Below, piece by piece: positions 19,341 to 29,835 of a DNA stretch of 64,000 bases (position 1 is the first letter of the stretch; each line of letters begins with the position of its first letter). A program made the position numbers and the translations under genes. The notes under the pieces were generated by a model. It had not been told where the DNA came from, searched no databases, and saw nothing but the letters and a program-made list of their open reading frames with translations. Source of the stretch: Rickettsia typhi. GTDB lineage: Bacteria; Pseudomonadota; Alphaproteobacteria; Rickettsiales; Rickettsiaceae. Location: assembly GCA_945875975.1 (NCBI GenBank), contig CAMCMD010000003.1, positions 1 to 64,000 of the forward strand, read 5' to 3'.

Positions 19341-20128
19341 TGAATAGAAAAAATCGTACTGCAGGTAAAACAAATATTTCTTTTAAGAGAAGACTTTGGG
19401 CGTACTATAATCGACTTGCATTGCTATTAAAGCTATTAATAGTAGTATTCGCGGTTATATTTTTTTATACTAGCCTATTTGATAATTACAAGCGTTTAAC
19501 TCACAGTTGGTTTCTCAAATTCTCAGCGGACTATGGTTTTGTTTTAGAAAATATAATAGTTGAAGGTCAAAAAAATACTCCCCTAAAGGAAATAGTAGAT
19601 TCATTGATGGCAGATAAGGGAGTTCCTATTTTTGCTATAGATATTTTGGCAGTAAAAGAACGATTAGAAGAAAATATGTGGGTAAAAGCTGCTGTAGTGG
19701 AGAGAAGATTACCATCAACAATATACATTGCTGTAGTTGAGCGGTCTCCGATTGCAATTTGGCAGTTTGAGCAAAAACTATATCTGATTGACTCGGAAGG
19801 AAATCGTATTTCTGCCTATACTGGCCAGGAATTTGAAAGCCTTTTGCATGTGGTTGGCCAAGATGCAAACATTTACGCCCAAGTTTTGCTTGATGAGTTA
19901 AACAAATATCCCAATTTAGCTTCAAAAGTAAAATCAGCAGTTAGATATGGCCAACGTCGCTGGAATCTTAATTTCAAAGAAGGAATTACTGTAAAGATGC
20001 CAGAAATAGGCTTTGTCGTGGCTTATGATTATCTTAATTCTCTTGATAAAAATAATAAGTTTTTTAATCAAGACTATAAAATGTTGGATCTTAGAGATGC
20101 TAACAAATACTACCTAGAGAAAAATTAA
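19337..20128 (+). CDS. ftsQ: Cell division protein FtsQ
   Basis: 263 residues. A basic cytoplasmic N-terminus ([14 protein letters not shown]), one membrane helix at about 31-50, a POTRA domain ([14 protein letters not shown], then [10 protein letters not shown] and [18 protein letters not shown]), and an FtsQ C-terminal beta domain. It acts in the divisome in the periplasm. It is the last gene of the murC-murB-ddl-ftsQ run. ftsA does not follow; instead a reverse-strand gene begins 5 bp after the stop. Confidence 0.95.
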   Translation: MMNRKNRTAGKTNISFKRRLWAYYNRLALLLKLLIVVFAVIFFYTSLFDNYKRLTHSWFLKFSADYGFVLENIIVEGQKNTPLKEIVDSLMADKGVPIFAIDILAVKERLEENMWVKAAVVERRLPSTIYIAVVERSPIAIWQFEQKLYLIDSEGNRISAYTGQEFESLLHVVGQDANIYAQVLLDELNKYPNLASKVKSAVRYGQRRWNLNFKEGITVKMPEIGFVVAYDYLNSLDKNNKFFNQDYKMLDLRDANKYYLEKN

Positions 20129-20133
20129 TATGA

Positions 20134-20760
20134 CTAGTTGCAAATTGTACTGTAATCATTTAAATCAATAATTTGTGCAGTTTTTATTTCTGGCTCGTTA
20201 TGGCTAGCAAGAAAAACTATTCCTCCATTATCTGCGTGTGAGATAATAAGATGCATAAGTTTTTTTTTCGCTTCTTCATCCAGGTTAGAGTCAATTTCGT
20301 CAAGAAGCCATAATTTAGACTGGCAGGCTATTAATCTGGCAAGAGCTACCTTTTTTTGGGTTCCTGCAGATAGTTCTAGGCACCGAGTACTTAAAATATT
20401 TTGTAGTTCAAAATATACTATTGCTGCATCAACAAGAATTTCTGAGTTATATAGCTTTGACCAAAAATGTATATTTTCAAATACAGTTAATTCTGGTTTT
20501 ATCGCATAACGATGCCCAATATAGGTACAATAAGGTTTTTTCAGCATTGCAATAGGCAGGGAATCTTTACTAAAAGTTATTTTGCCTGAAGTAGGTTTTT
20601 GAACGCTAGCAATCATTCTTAATAGAGATGATTTTCCTGCTCCATTTTTTCCTTTTAAATAAATGATAGAAGAAGGAAGAAAACTTATTGATATCTCTCG
20701 AAAGAGCTCCTCGTCATTGATAGAAAATCCTAGAGAGTGTAATGATAACATAAAAATCAA
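20134..20760 (-). CDS. ccmA: Heme exporter ATP-binding protein CcmA
   Basis: 208 residues, a lone ABC ATPase. Walker A GKNGAGKSS, signature ELSAGTQKKVALARL, Walker B LWLLDEIDSNLD, H-loop ASHNEPEI. The SAGTQKK signature and short length fit CcmA, which energises the CcmABCD cytochrome c maturation system at the inner membrane. No ccmB is adjacent, as is common where ccm genes are scattered. It converges on ftsQ with only 5 bp between stops, so no dedicated terminator fits there. Confidence 0.9.
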   Translation of the reverse strand: MIFMLSLHSLGFSINDEELFREISISFLPSSIIYLKGKNGAGKSSLLRMIASVQKPTSGKITFSKDSLPIAMLKKPYCTYIGHRYAIKPELTVFENIHFWSKLYNSEILVDAAIVYFELQNILSTRCLELSAGTQKKVALARLIACQSKLWLLDEIDSNLDEEAKKKLMHLIISHADNGGIVFLASHNEPEIKTAQIIDLNDYSTICN

Positions 20761-20925
20761 GTGGTTAATTAAACTATTAGTAACAAATTTATAGATAAAA
20801 ACAACGAATTTTCTTGTTGTTGCGCTTCAGTTTAATTAACATCATTGAGATATATAGTCAAAGAAATTATGGAATTGCGGTTCTAGACTATCAAGGTGAT
20901 GAATTTATATTTGGAGAGTTCTATT

Positions 20926-23580
20926 ATGGCTATAGATTTTAATTCAAAGTATGCTAAAAAAGTTAAATTAGATGGAATAGAATATAATATATTTGATATA
21001 AAAAAAGCTGCATCAGATAATGGTTTCGCTCTAGAAAAATTGCCTTATTGTCTTAGGGTTTTAGCAGAAAATGTGTTAAGACATGGCTATGGTGCCTCGA
21101 TACAATCTTTTAAAACATGGCTTCAAAACAAGACTTCTGAAGATGAATTAAACTATTTACCAGCTCGAGTTTTAATGCAAGATTTTACTGGAGTTCCGGC
21201 AATAGTTGACCTCGCTTCGATGCGTGATGCTATGCAAGGATTGGGAGGGAGTCCATTAAAAATAAATCCACTAATACCAGTAGATTTAGTAATTGATCAT
21301 TCTGTTCAAGTTGATTCTTATGGGAAGAGCGACTCATTTGCTCAGAACGTTCAAAAAGAATTTGAGCGCAATAATGAGCGCTATGAATTTCTAAAATGGG
21401 GCCAAAAAAGCTTTAAAAATTTTCGAGTTGTTCCGCCTGGAACTGGTATTTGTCATCAAGTAAACCTAGAATGCTTGGCACAAGTAGTTCATGTAGAAGA
21501 AACGGAAAGAGGAAAGTTTGCTTACCCAGATACATTAGTTGGAACAGACAGCCACACAACAATGGTTAATGCACTTTCAGTCCTTGGGTGGGGGGTTGGT
21601 GGAATTGAAGCGGAAGCTGCGATGCTGGGCCAGCCTTTACCCATGATACTCCCGGAAGTTATTGGATTCAAACTAATCGGAAAAGTTGCTAAGAATATCA
21701 CTGCCACTGATCTAGTTCTTACAGTAACTGAAATGTTGCGTAAAAAGGGGGTGGTAGGTAAATTTGTTGAGTTTTTTGGTCCTGGTCTTGATTCATTATC
21801 TCTAGCAGATAGAGCTACCGTCTCAAATATGGCCCCTGAATATGGTGCTACATGTGGATTTTTTCCTGTAGATAATGAGACTTTAAAATACTTACAGCTT
21901 ACAGGGCGTGATAAGCACAGGGTTAAACTAGTAGAGGAATATACAAAACTTCAAGGCTATTGGAGAGAGGATCAGCAGTCAGTATATACTGATGTTATTG
22001 AATTAAATATGGATAATTTGGAGCCATCACTTGCTGGTCCAAGGCGTCCTCAAGATAGAGTTAGGCTTTCAGATATGAAAAATAACTTTATTGAAGCATT
22101 GCCAACTTTTACAACAAATGCTGATATAAAACAAAAACATAAAGTAGGTAAAGGAGAATATTCTATAGGTCATGGTAATGTTGTAATAGCTGCAATTACA
22201 AGTTGTACCAATACATCTAACCCATCTGTAATGATCGCAGCAGGTATTGTTGCCGAAAAAGCTAGTAAACTTGGTATAAAATCTAAGCCATGGGTAAAAA
22301 CTTCTCTAGCGCCAGGTTCCCAAGTAGTTACAGAATATTTGAGTAAAAGCGGGTTGGATAGATATCTTGATAATTTAGGATTTAACTTAGTTGGATATGG
22401 TTGCACAACGTGTATTGGTAATTCTGGACCCTTAGAATTGGAGATTGAGAAAACAATAAAGGATCAGGAGCTTACAGTAGCTTCAATACTTTCGGGTAAC
22501 AGAAATTTTGAAGGTAGAATTCATCCCCTCGTAAAGGCAAATTACCTTGCTTCCCCGCCGCTAGTCGTTGCTTATGCAATAGCTGGTAGTATCGATATAG
22601 ATTTAGATAAAGATCCAATTGCCACCACGGCTACTGGACAAAAAGTTTTCCTAAAAGATATTTGGCCTACTCAAGAAGAAATAAAGGAGTATATGAACGC
22701 TTCTGTTACGCCATCCATGTTTGCGGCAAAATACAAAGACGTATTCCACGGGGATAAAAATTGGCAGAATATTCAAGCAATTGAGAGCCAAACTTATGAT
22801 TGGAAACCATCTACCTATATAAACAATCCTCCATATTTTGTAGATATAGCTAAGCCAAAAGTATCGCTTAGTGATATTAAGAATGCTAGACTTCTAGCCC
22901 TATTTGGTGATTCAATTACAACTGATCATATATCACCAGCGGGCTCGATAAGTAAAACAAGTCCAGCTGCCCAGTTTTTAATGAGTCATGGAATTTTATC
23001 CGCAGACTTTAATTCTTATGGTTCCAGGCGGGGAAATCATGAAGTTATGATGCGTGGCACTTTTGCTAATGTAAGGATTAAAAACCTATTATGCGAGGGA
23101 GTGGAAGGGGGTGTTACTATTAACCATCTTACCGGGCAACAGATGAGTATTTATGATGCAGCTATGGAATACAAAAAGAAATCAGTGCCACTTGTAATTT
23201 TTGCGGGTAAAGAATATGGTACGGGGTCTTCTCGTGATTGGGCTGCAAAAGGAACTAGTTTACTAGGTGTAAAGGCTGTTGTAGCAGAAACATTTGAGCG
23301 TATTCATCGTTCAAATTTAGTAGGGATGGGTGTATTGCCTATTTCTTTTAACTCTGGAGTCACATGGAAAAGTCTAGGTTTAAAAGGTGATGAACAGATA
23401 AGTATTTTGGGTATCACGGATGATATTAAGCCCTATGAACAGATTAAGTGTTTGATAGAAAAAGCTGATGGCAATAATGAAACTATCGATGCGACATTAC
23501 AAATTTATACTGATAATGAAGTAGAATATATAAAACATGGTAGTATACTTGGTGCGGTAATAAAAAGTTTGAAGGATTAG
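20926..23580 (+). CDS. acnA: Aconitate hydratase (AcnA type)
   Basis: 884 residues from ATG 20926, preceded by GGAGAG at 20913-20918. An in-frame ATG at 20896 exists but lacks a site and adds ten non-conserved residues. 4Fe-4S ligands are Cys427 (ITSCTNTSNPS), Cys493 and Cys496 (YGCTTCIGNSG). It also shows GTDSHTTMVNALSVLGWGVG, the swivel-domain RRGNHEVMMRGTF and GKEYGTGSSRDWAAKG. It isomerises citrate to isocitrate in the TCA cycle, the central energy pathway in Rickettsiales. All catalytic motifs are present. Confidence 0.98.
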   Translation: MAIDFNSKYAKKVKLDGIEYNIFDIKKAASDNGFALEKLPYCLRVLAENVLRHGYGASIQSFKTWLQNKTSEDELNYLPARVLMQDFTGVPAIVDLASMRDAMQGLGGSPLKINPLIPVDLVIDHSVQVDSYGKSDSFAQNVQKEFERNNERYEFLKWGQKSFKNFRVVPPGTGICHQVNLECLAQVVHVEETERGKFAYPDTLVGTDSHTTMVNALSVLGWGVGGIEAEAAMLGQPLPMILPEVIGFKLIGKVAKNITATDLVLTVTEMLRKKGVVGKFVEFFGPGLDSLSLADRATVSNMAPEYGATCGFFPVDNETLKYLQLTGRDKHRVKLVEEYTKLQGYWREDQQSVYTDVIELNMDNLEPSLAGPRRPQDRVRLSDMKNNFIEALPTFTTNADIKQKHKVGKGEYSIGHGNVVIAAITSCTNTSNPSVMIAAGIVAEKASKLGIKSKPWVKTSLAPGSQVVTEYLSKSGLDRYLDNLGFNLVGYGCTTCIGNSGPLELEIEKTIKDQELTVASILSGNRNFEGRIHPLVKANYLASPPLVVAYAIAGSIDIDLDKDPIATTATGQKVFLKDIWPTQEEIKEYMNASVTPSMFAAKYKDVFHGDKNWQNIQAIESQTYDWKPSTYINNPPYFVDIAKPKVSLSDIKNARLLALFGDSITTDHISPAGSISKTSPAAQFLMSHGILSADFNSYGSRRGNHEVMMRGTFANVRIKNLLCEGVEGGVTINHLTGQQMSIYDAAMEYKKKSVPLVIFAGKEYGTGSSRDWAAKGTSLLGVKAVVAETFERIHRSNLVGMGVLPISFNSGVTWKSLGLKGDEQISILGITDDIKPYEQIKCLIEKADGNNETIDATLQIYTDNEVEYIKHGSILGAVIKSLKD

Positions 23581-23589
23581 TGGGTTTAT

Positions 23590-23946
23590 ATGAATGAGGA
23601 AATAAAAAAGTATATTGAGCCGGGAAAAAAGAATCTGATTCTTGTTTATATATTGTATTTAGGAGGGATAATTATTCCAATCTTACCATTGGTAGGCGTA
23701 GTGTTTGCGTTTGCAAACATGAATCATAATGATGAGCGGTGGCGCAGTCACTATATTTTTGCATTCAGAACTTTTGGTTTTGGTTTGCTTGGAATTTTTG
23801 TTGCAATGATTACAACTCTAATTTTTATTGGTCCCATTTTATATATGATGATATTCGTATGGTTTGTGGTTAGGAGTATTATTGCTTTACAATTTTTACT
23901 AGAAGATTCTTCTCATCCTAACCCTTTGACTCTTTGGATAAAATGA
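23590..23946 (+). CDS. Small integral membrane protein (DUF4870/Tic20-like)
   Basis: 118 residues with three hydrophobic stretches (about 15-38, 55-80 and 82-102). The loop FANMNHNDERWRSHYIFAFRT and the helical layout resemble DUF4870-type proteins. It starts 9 bp after the acnA stop and is probably co-transcribed. No function is known; the family assignment is by appearance only. Confidence 0.7.
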   Translation: MNEEIKKYIEPGKKNLILVYILYLGGIIIPILPLVGVVFAFANMNHNDERWRSHYIFAFRTFGFGLLGIFVAMITTLIFIGPILYMMIFVWFVVRSIIALQFLLEDSSHPNPLTLWIK

Positions 23947-24403
23947 TTATTAATTTAGCAATCATATAATAAGTATGTCAGCCGTAAATTTTACTAGGCC
24001 CCTAATCTATGTTGCGTTTTGTGACCTTTAGCAACGATTAACCCAATACGCAGTTGGTAGTATACGGGTATCAGCCCTCGTGGTAATGATCGACGTCTCC
24101 TGTAACAGTGATTATGTTTCCGTCATCACTCATGGTGGTGGTACTATTATCTATAATATCATCTTCAACAAATACTCATGTAGCTTAGTAAGAAGCTGTT
24201 ATGAATTTTTACAAAATGATATTGAAGTATACTACTACATTGCTGCAACCTAAATTGATGCTTCTGGAGCAAGATGGTGCTCCATTACCCCTTATTAAGA
24301 AATTATTTCCTTCTTTAATATTATAGGTTTGATTTGCCTAGCCAAATTCAATTAGACTATGCATGTACGCATTATACTAAATATCGTTTTTAAGGAGAAA
24401 AAT
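23947..24403. other. 457-bp intergenic stretch upstream of virB3; no convincing gene
   Basis: I see only short frames: a 41-codon frame on + (24201-24326) and a ~35-codon reverse frame ending in TVTGDVDHYHEG with a stop on both sides. Neither has a clear ribosome site or relatives I know. This is where the promoter of the virB3-virB4-virB6 operon should lie. The base composition is slightly less AT-rich at 23990-24130, which may mark an eroded gene. Confidence 0.5.
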
Positions 24404-24691
24404 ATGTCAGGACAACTTGCTACAGATCCTTTATTCGTCGGTTTGACAAGGCCCTCAATGATTTTTGGAGTTAGTATTCAATATGCTATGCTTAATATGA
24501 TGGTTTCAGTTAGTATCTTTATTCAAAAATCCAGCGTTTACATAATTTTTATTGCCCTTGTAGTCCATATGGTAGGTTATCTGCTTTGTTTTAAAGAGCC
24601 TAGATTTATGGAATTGTATCTCAATTATGCTGGAAAGTGTAATCAGTGCCCAAATAAGTCATATTATGGAGCCAACTCCTATAGTATTTAG
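24404..24691 (+). CDS. virB3: Type IV secretion protein VirB3
   Basis: 95 residues from ATG 24404, which has AAGGAG at 24392-24397; the upstream ATG at 24359 would add non-conserved residues. It opens with the VirB3 pattern LATDPLFVGLTRPSMIFGV, then two membrane helices and an EPRFMELYL segment. VirB3 is a small inner-membrane component needed with VirB4 for assembly. virB4 begins 12 bp downstream. Confidence 0.95.
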   Translation: MSGQLATDPLFVGLTRPSMIFGVSIQYAMLNMMVSVSIFIQKSSVYIIFIALVVHMVGYLLCFKEPRFMELYLNYAGKCNQCPNKSYYGANSYSI

Positions 24692-24703
24692 AGTATAAGA
24701 TTT

Positions 24704-27124
24704 ATGTTTAAATTAACGAAAACTGCGGCGGCTAAGGAACAATACGCAAAAAGAGAAAAGCCAGTATCTCATTTTATTCCTTACAAAGGTCATTGGGATA
24801 AAAATACCATCTTAACTAAAAACAATGGCTTGTTACAGGTGATAAAAGTAGGTGGTTTTTCATTTGAGACAGCAGATGATAGCGATTTAGACATCCGCAA
24901 AAACATTAGAAATTCTCTGCTTAAGAACATGGCTTCAGGTAATGTTACTTTATATTTTCATACAATTCGTCGTCGCAAAGCTGTGATGCAAAGAAATAGT
25001 GAGTATAGTATTGATCCCACTGTTAAAACCTCTAAAGATTTTATTAGTTATTTAGAAGGAGAGTGGCAAGCAAAAAACTCTTCATCTGATTCATATTTCA
25101 ATGAGCTTTATGTTAGTATCTTATATGAGCCAGATAAACAAGGTGCAGCGATTATTGAATATCTATTTACCAAAATTCGTCAAAAATCTAATAAAGCAGC
25201 TTGGGAAAATGATATGCGCGAGATGCATGAAAGTATGCAAGAAATGACCACTAGGGTAGTCAACACTCTGCGTGATTATGATACAGAGCTGCTTGGAGTA
25301 AAAAAAACCAAAGATGGTATTTTTTGTGAAATCAGTGAATTTCTAGGCACTATTATAAATTGTGGTGATTCTAGTCCGATGATGGTTCCAAGAAATTCTT
25401 TAGATGACTATTTGCCAACAAATAGATTGTTTTTTGGTTCTCGCTCAATTGAGTCAAGGGGGCCTAAGGGTAAAAAATTTGCTGGTATAGTGAGTATACT
25501 TGAGTATGGCCCAAGTACTTCGGCTGGAGTATTTGATGGATTTCTGCAAATGCCGTTTGAGTTTATCATGACTCAGAGCTTTAGATTTTCTAATAGGACA
25601 ATTGCTATTAATAAAATGCAGCTGCAACAGAATCGAATGATTCAAGCTGAAGATAAGGCGGTCTCTCAAATTGCTGAGATCTCTCAAGCTCTAGATATGG
25701 CGATGAGTGGTGATATTGGTTTTGGTGAACACCATATCTCATTACTCTGTATAGATAGAGACCTGAAAGCCCTTGAAAATACTCTATCTATGGCGGCTGT
25801 AGAGTTGTCAAATTGTGGTATGCAGCCTGTGCGCGAGCGAGTTAATATGGAACCAAGCTATTGGGGTCAATTACCTGGTAATTTAAGTTATATTATAAGA
25901 AAATCAACAATTAACACCTTGAACTTAGCTGGGTTTGCGTCTATGCATAATTACCCCCCTGGGCGTATGTATGGTAACCATTGGGGAGAATATGTAACTG
26001 TACTGGATACTACATCAGGTACACCTTTTTATTTTAATTTTCATGTACGTGACGTAGGTCATAGTTTGATTATTGGCCCTACTGGAGCTGGTAAAACTGT
26101 CCTTATGAACTTTCTTTGTGCTCAGGCTCAGAAATTTAGGCCAAGAACATTCTTTTTTGATAAAGATCGAGGTGCAGAAATTTTTATTCGGGCGCTAGAC
26201 GGCGTTTATACCATTATTGATCCAGGGGAAAACTGCGGATTTAATCCACTGCAATTACCAGATACAGGAGAAAATAGGTCATTCCTGCTTGATTGGCTAA
26301 AAACGCTTGTGACTTCACATGGCGAATCATTAAATGCCGAGGATATTAAAGTCCTTACACAGGCAATTGATGGTAATTATCGTTTGGATAGAAGAGACCG
26401 AAAGCTTAATAATATAGCGCCATTTCTTGGAATGGCAGTACCGGGTTCATTGGCTAGTAGAATGGAAATGTGGTACGGTAAAGGTTTGCACGCAAGAATA
26501 TTTGATAATGAAACAGACTCAATTGATCTTGGAATATCAAGGGTCTTTGGTTTTGAGATGGCTGAGCTATTAAAAGATCCGTTATCTCTTGCGCCCGTGC
26601 TTTTATATATTTTCCATAGGATAAATATTTCTTTAGATGGCTCAAGAACAATGATTGTATTGGATGAGGCGTGGGCTTTGATAGATAACCCAGTATTTGC
26701 TCCGAAAATTAAGGATTGGTTGAAAGTTTTGCGTAAACTGAATACTTTTGTAATTTTTGCAACCCAGAGCGTCGAGGATGCAACTAAGAGCCAGATTAGC
26801 GATACTCTAATTCAGCAAACGGCGACTCAGATTTTTCTTCCAAACCTTAAAGCTACAGATGTTTATAGAACGGCATTTATGCTATCTCAACGAGAGTATA
26901 CGTTGATAAAAACTACTGACCCTGCTTCAAGATATTTCTTGATAAAACAAGGAGTGAATGCAGTTATAGCAAAAGTAAATCTGGCGGGTATGAGTAATAT
27001 TGTTAACGTGCTTTCGGGAAGAGCAGAAACTGTTGTATTGCTTGATAAAATTATTGAAAAGCACGGAAGCGATCCCAAAAAATGGTTGCCAGTTTTTTAT
27101 GAAGAAGTAAAATCATTAGGTTGA
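24704..27124 (+). CDS. virB4: Type IV secretion ATPase VirB4
   Basis: 806 residues, normal VirB4/CagE length. Walker A is GPTGAGKT (458-465), Walker B is TMIVLDEAWALID, with the downstream FATQSVEDATKS segment typical of the family. The N-terminal half holds the VirB4 membrane/channel-associated region (SHFIPYKGHWDKNTILTKN). It powers assembly and transport in the inner-membrane complex. Its stop overlaps the first virB6 start by 4 bp (ATGA), so the operon continues. Confidence 0.97.
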   Translation: MFKLTKTAAAKEQYAKREKPVSHFIPYKGHWDKNTILTKNNGLLQVIKVGGFSFETADDSDLDIRKNIRNSLLKNMASGNVTLYFHTIRRRKAVMQRNSEYSIDPTVKTSKDFISYLEGEWQAKNSSSDSYFNELYVSILYEPDKQGAAIIEYLFTKIRQKSNKAAWENDMREMHESMQEMTTRVVNTLRDYDTELLGVKKTKDGIFCEISEFLGTIINCGDSSPMMVPRNSLDDYLPTNRLFFGSRSIESRGPKGKKFAGIVSILEYGPSTSAGVFDGFLQMPFEFIMTQSFRFSNRTIAINKMQLQQNRMIQAEDKAVSQIAEISQALDMAMSGDIGFGEHHISLLCIDRDLKALENTLSMAAVELSNCGMQPVRERVNMEPSYWGQLPGNLSYIIRKSTINTLNLAGFASMHNYPPGRMYGNHWGEYVTVLDTTSGTPFYFNFHVRDVGHSLIIGPTGAGKTVLMNFLCAQAQKFRPRTFFFDKDRGAEIFIRALDGVYTIIDPGENCGFNPLQLPDTGENRSFLLDWLKTLVTSHGESLNAEDIKVLTQAIDGNYRLDRRDRKLNNIAPFLGMAVPGSLASRMEMWYGKGLHARIFDNETDSIDLGISRVFGFEMAELLKDPLSLAPVLLYIFHRINISLDGSRTMIVLDEAWALIDNPVFAPKIKDWLKVLRKLNTFVIFATQSVEDATKSQISDTLIQQTATQIFLPNLKATDVYRTAFMLSQREYTLIKTTDPASRYFLIKQGVNAVIAKVNLAGMSNIVNVLSGRAETVVLLDKIIEKHGSDPKKWLPVFYEEVKSLG

Positions 27125-29835
27125 TGAGCAGAATTTGTCAAAATACACTATTGGATAAATTAAAGCATCTAATGCTAATAGTCGACTATCGTGATTTTTT
27201 ACCAAAGGTTTGTTCTAAATTTATCATTTTTTTTACTATTTTTGTTTTTATTAATGTTGGAACGGCCCGTCCGGCTAAGGCAAAAGACGTACTTGATACT
27301 ATTTTGGATACGTTGACCGGCCTAACTTGTGAAACTCAAGGTATTGGAAATTTATTACGTTCTGAATTTACTCATACATGTATTCCGGCTTCATTTTTTA
27401 CTTTTCTTGTAGCGAATATTGTATCACCAGGTTTATATGCTAATACTTTTTTACGTGTAACAATAAATGATAAAGAGCTTTTTCCTGGAGCCTGTGATAG
27501 AGGCAATAGAATTGATTTTAATGATCAAAAACTTAGCTTCGGAATGTGTAATAACATTAAATTGGCTGCGGTTAGAATTGGAGCTATAGCGAATACTGCC
27601 GTAGCAATAGCAAAGGCGCTGTTTACGGGGAAAGATCCTTGGGATGATATACTTCAGGCATGGAATCTTCCTAAAGAATCATATCACGAGATGCATCGTG
27701 ATACCCGCGAAGGTGACCAAGGTATGATGGTTGATATTGGTATAATTCCAGTGTTTCCATGGAAAGTAATTAAAGAAAAAGACAAAATGTGTGTAGCCAC
27801 AGCCGGTTTTGGAGGATGGATTCCCATTGGCTGCAAATATATAAAAGAACCTTTTCCGGTATCTATTTACGCTGATTTTCTCGATATGAGTCCAGAAGGA
27901 AGGAGCGATCTAGCGAAGCTTACATCTCTAACAACGTGTGGCAACATGGGAGGGTGCTATCAAAGAGCCTACAGCAATTCAAAAGCGGCAATTGTTATGA
28001 CTGGCCCGCTTATTGAGTGCGTTAAAGAGATGGTTGCAAAATTAATGATTAGTACAGCAGTTTGTAGCTTTGATGATGTAAAGCTTGTCTTAGGAAGTAA
28101 TTCTAGAACCACGAGCTCATTATTTCAATTTCAAAAGAAAATGCATTTAACCGTGAGTGCGTTGTTGACGATTTATGTTATTTTCTTCGGATTCAAAATA
28201 GTTTTAGCAGGGGATGTACCCCCCAAATCTGAATTGGTTAATTTTGTTATAAAATTTCTTTTTGTAGTTTATTTTTCGGTGGGAATAAATATAAATCCAG
28301 GAAGTGGAAATGACTTAGATAGAATGGACGGCATGATTCAATGGGCTTTTCCCTTTCTGCTAGATGGAATGACTCAGCTTGCTAGTTGGATTATTAATGC
28401 TAGCCCGTCAGAGTTATGTAAATTTACAAACGTAGAATATCCTAGTAATTTGCGTCACTTGCAGCTTTGGGATTCTTTAGATTGTAAAATTAGCCACTAT
28501 TTAGGTTTAGATGCAATTCAGACATTGATGGTGGAAAACGCTACAAGAAATCACGATTTCTCAAAGCTTGATATACTTAGTTTTCCAATACCTCCATATA
28601 TTTATTTGTTAATTCCAGCTATTATTTCTGGGTACATGCAGCTCGTGTCTTTGGCGCTAATGTATCCATTATTAGTGATTTCAGTTGGGGCGTTTGTAGT
28701 TAATGCAACCGTTGTATGTATGATTTCTATTGTTATTCTTGGAGTGTTGGCTCCGCTTTTTGTACCCCTATACTTATTTAACTATACAAAAGGATATTTT
28801 GAAGCGTGGCTTAAATTGCTAATTTCCTTCATGTTACAACCTATGGTTGCGATAGTATTTATGACTACAATGCTTTCAGTTTATGACTTTGGCTTTTATG
28901 GAACATGCAAGTACACCTATACAGATTTTACATACTCTGGACCTAAAACTACCATACAAATGGGCATGATAAGTCCAACGAGTGTTAATGTTCTAGATAA
29001 TCGTAGCGCAAGGTATTTTTATGTGGACCAGAAATGGAGCCAAAGCTATGCGGATCAAGATGAGATTGATGGATGTAAGAACAGCTTAGGATTTATTCTT
29101 AACAACCCATTCCAATTTTTATTTGATACTGGCCAATCACTTGTGGACAACGCAGTTATGCCTTGGATAGAAGATGCTTCTGGCAAAGAGGATAAAAAAA
29201 GGTTTGATTTCTTAGATGCTATTGACGCATCTCCGGGGATGTTCTTTAAAATGGTTGAGGTTCTTTTTGAGAAGATAAAAAAACTTGTACTCGCTTTGCT
29301 TACAGCATGTTTTACTCTTTATTTAATGTATCATTTTAGTGAAAGTTTAGCAGAATTCGCTGCAGATATGACGGAAGGCGTTTCCATTGGCAACATGGCA
29401 ATAAAACCCCAAACACTCTATAAAGCTGGGATGGCAGCAGCTTCTGCAGCAGGAGGAGCTGCAGGTGGTGATAAAGCATCAGCTGGAGGAGGGGGAGCCA
29501 GTGACAAGATGTCCACCGGTAGAGGTGGGGCAAGCGATAAGATGTCAACCGGTGGTGATGGAGCCAGCGATAAGATGTCAACCGGTGGCGGTGGAGCCAG
29601 CGATAAAATGTCAACCGGTGGCGGAGGTGGCGGAAAAGAACAAATGGCAGCTAAGATTGGCCAAAAAATACAAGGTATGGGAGGTAGTGCTGCAAGTAGC
29701 TTGACTAGTGGATTTGATGTATCTAAGGCTTCGTCTACATCTGTAAAAGGTGAAGAGTCGGGTGATGATGGTTCAAAAGGAAAGATGCCTGTTCCCAAGG
29801 CCAGATCGTCTGGATCGGATGAGGGGAGTGAATGA
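27121..29835 (+). CDS. virB6: VirB6-family channel protein 1 with Gly/Ser repeat tail
   Basis: 904 residues. An N-terminal hydrophobic signal/anchor (about 30-50), an exported Cys-containing region, then clustered membrane helices from about 345 with the TrbL/VirB6 core (GVLAPLFVPLYLFNYTKGYF, WLKLLISFMLQPMVAI) and a final helix near 720. The C-terminus is low complexity, with four 11-residue units of type GGASDKMSTGG. VirB6 forms the inner-membrane channel of the type IV system; Rickettsiales carry several enlarged copies, whose long domains are thought to be exposed. Overlaps virB4 and the next virB6 by 4 bp each. Confidence 0.93.
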   Translation: MMSRICQNTLLDKLKHLMLIVDYRDFLPKVCSKFIIFFTIFVFINVGTARPAKAKDVLDTILDTLTGLTCETQGIGNLLRSEFTHTCIPASFFTFLVANIVSPGLYANTFLRVTINDKELFPGACDRGNRIDFNDQKLSFGMCNNIKLAAVRIGAIANTAVAIAKALFTGKDPWDDILQAWNLPKESYHEMHRDTREGDQGMMVDIGIIPVFPWKVIKEKDKMCVATAGFGGWIPIGCKYIKEPFPVSIYADFLDMSPEGRSDLAKLTSLTTCGNMGGCYQRAYSNSKAAIVMTGPLIECVKEMVAKLMISTAVCSFDDVKLVLGSNSRTTSSLFQFQKKMHLTVSALLTIYVIFFGFKIVLAGDVPPKSELVNFVIKFLFVVYFSVGININPGSGNDLDRMDGMIQWAFPFLLDGMTQLASWIINASPSELCKFTNVEYPSNLRHLQLWDSLDCKISHYLGLDAIQTLMVENATRNHDFSKLDILSFPIPPYIYLLIPAIISGYMQLVSLALMYPLLVISVGAFVVNATVVCMISIVILGVLAPLFVPLYLFNYTKGYFEAWLKLLISFMLQPMVAIVFMTTMLSVYDFGFYGTCKYTYTDFTYSGPKTTIQMGMISPTSVNVLDNRSARYFYVDQKWSQSYADQDEIDGCKNSLGFILNNPFQFLFDTGQSLVDNAVMPWIEDASGKEDKKRFDFLDAIDASPGMFFKMVEVLFEKIKKLVLALLTACFTLYLMYHFSESLAEFAADMTEGVSIGNMAIKPQTLYKAGMAAASAAGGAAGGDKASAGGGGASDKMSTGRGGASDKMSTGGDGASDKMSTGGGGASDKMSTGGGGGGKEQMAAKIGQKIQGMGGSAASSLTSGFDVSKASSTSVKGEESGDDGSKGKMPVPKARSSGSDEGSE
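29491..29634 (+). repeat. 33-bp repeats (4 units, GGASDKMSTGG) in the first virB6
   Basis: Units at 29491, 29524, 29557 and 29590 each encode 11 residues of pattern GGASDKMSTGG, followed by a short Gly run to about 29634. The same unit reappears in the next virB6 gene. Confidence 0.95.

Noticed and set aside
24201-24326. 41-codon frame upstream of virB3
   Set aside because: No ribosome site, no recognisable family, stop just upstream; kept only as a note in the intergenic entry.
29336-29798. Pro/Leu-rich antisense frames under the virB6 tail
   Set aside because: Mirror of the Gly/Ser repeat codons on the coding strand.
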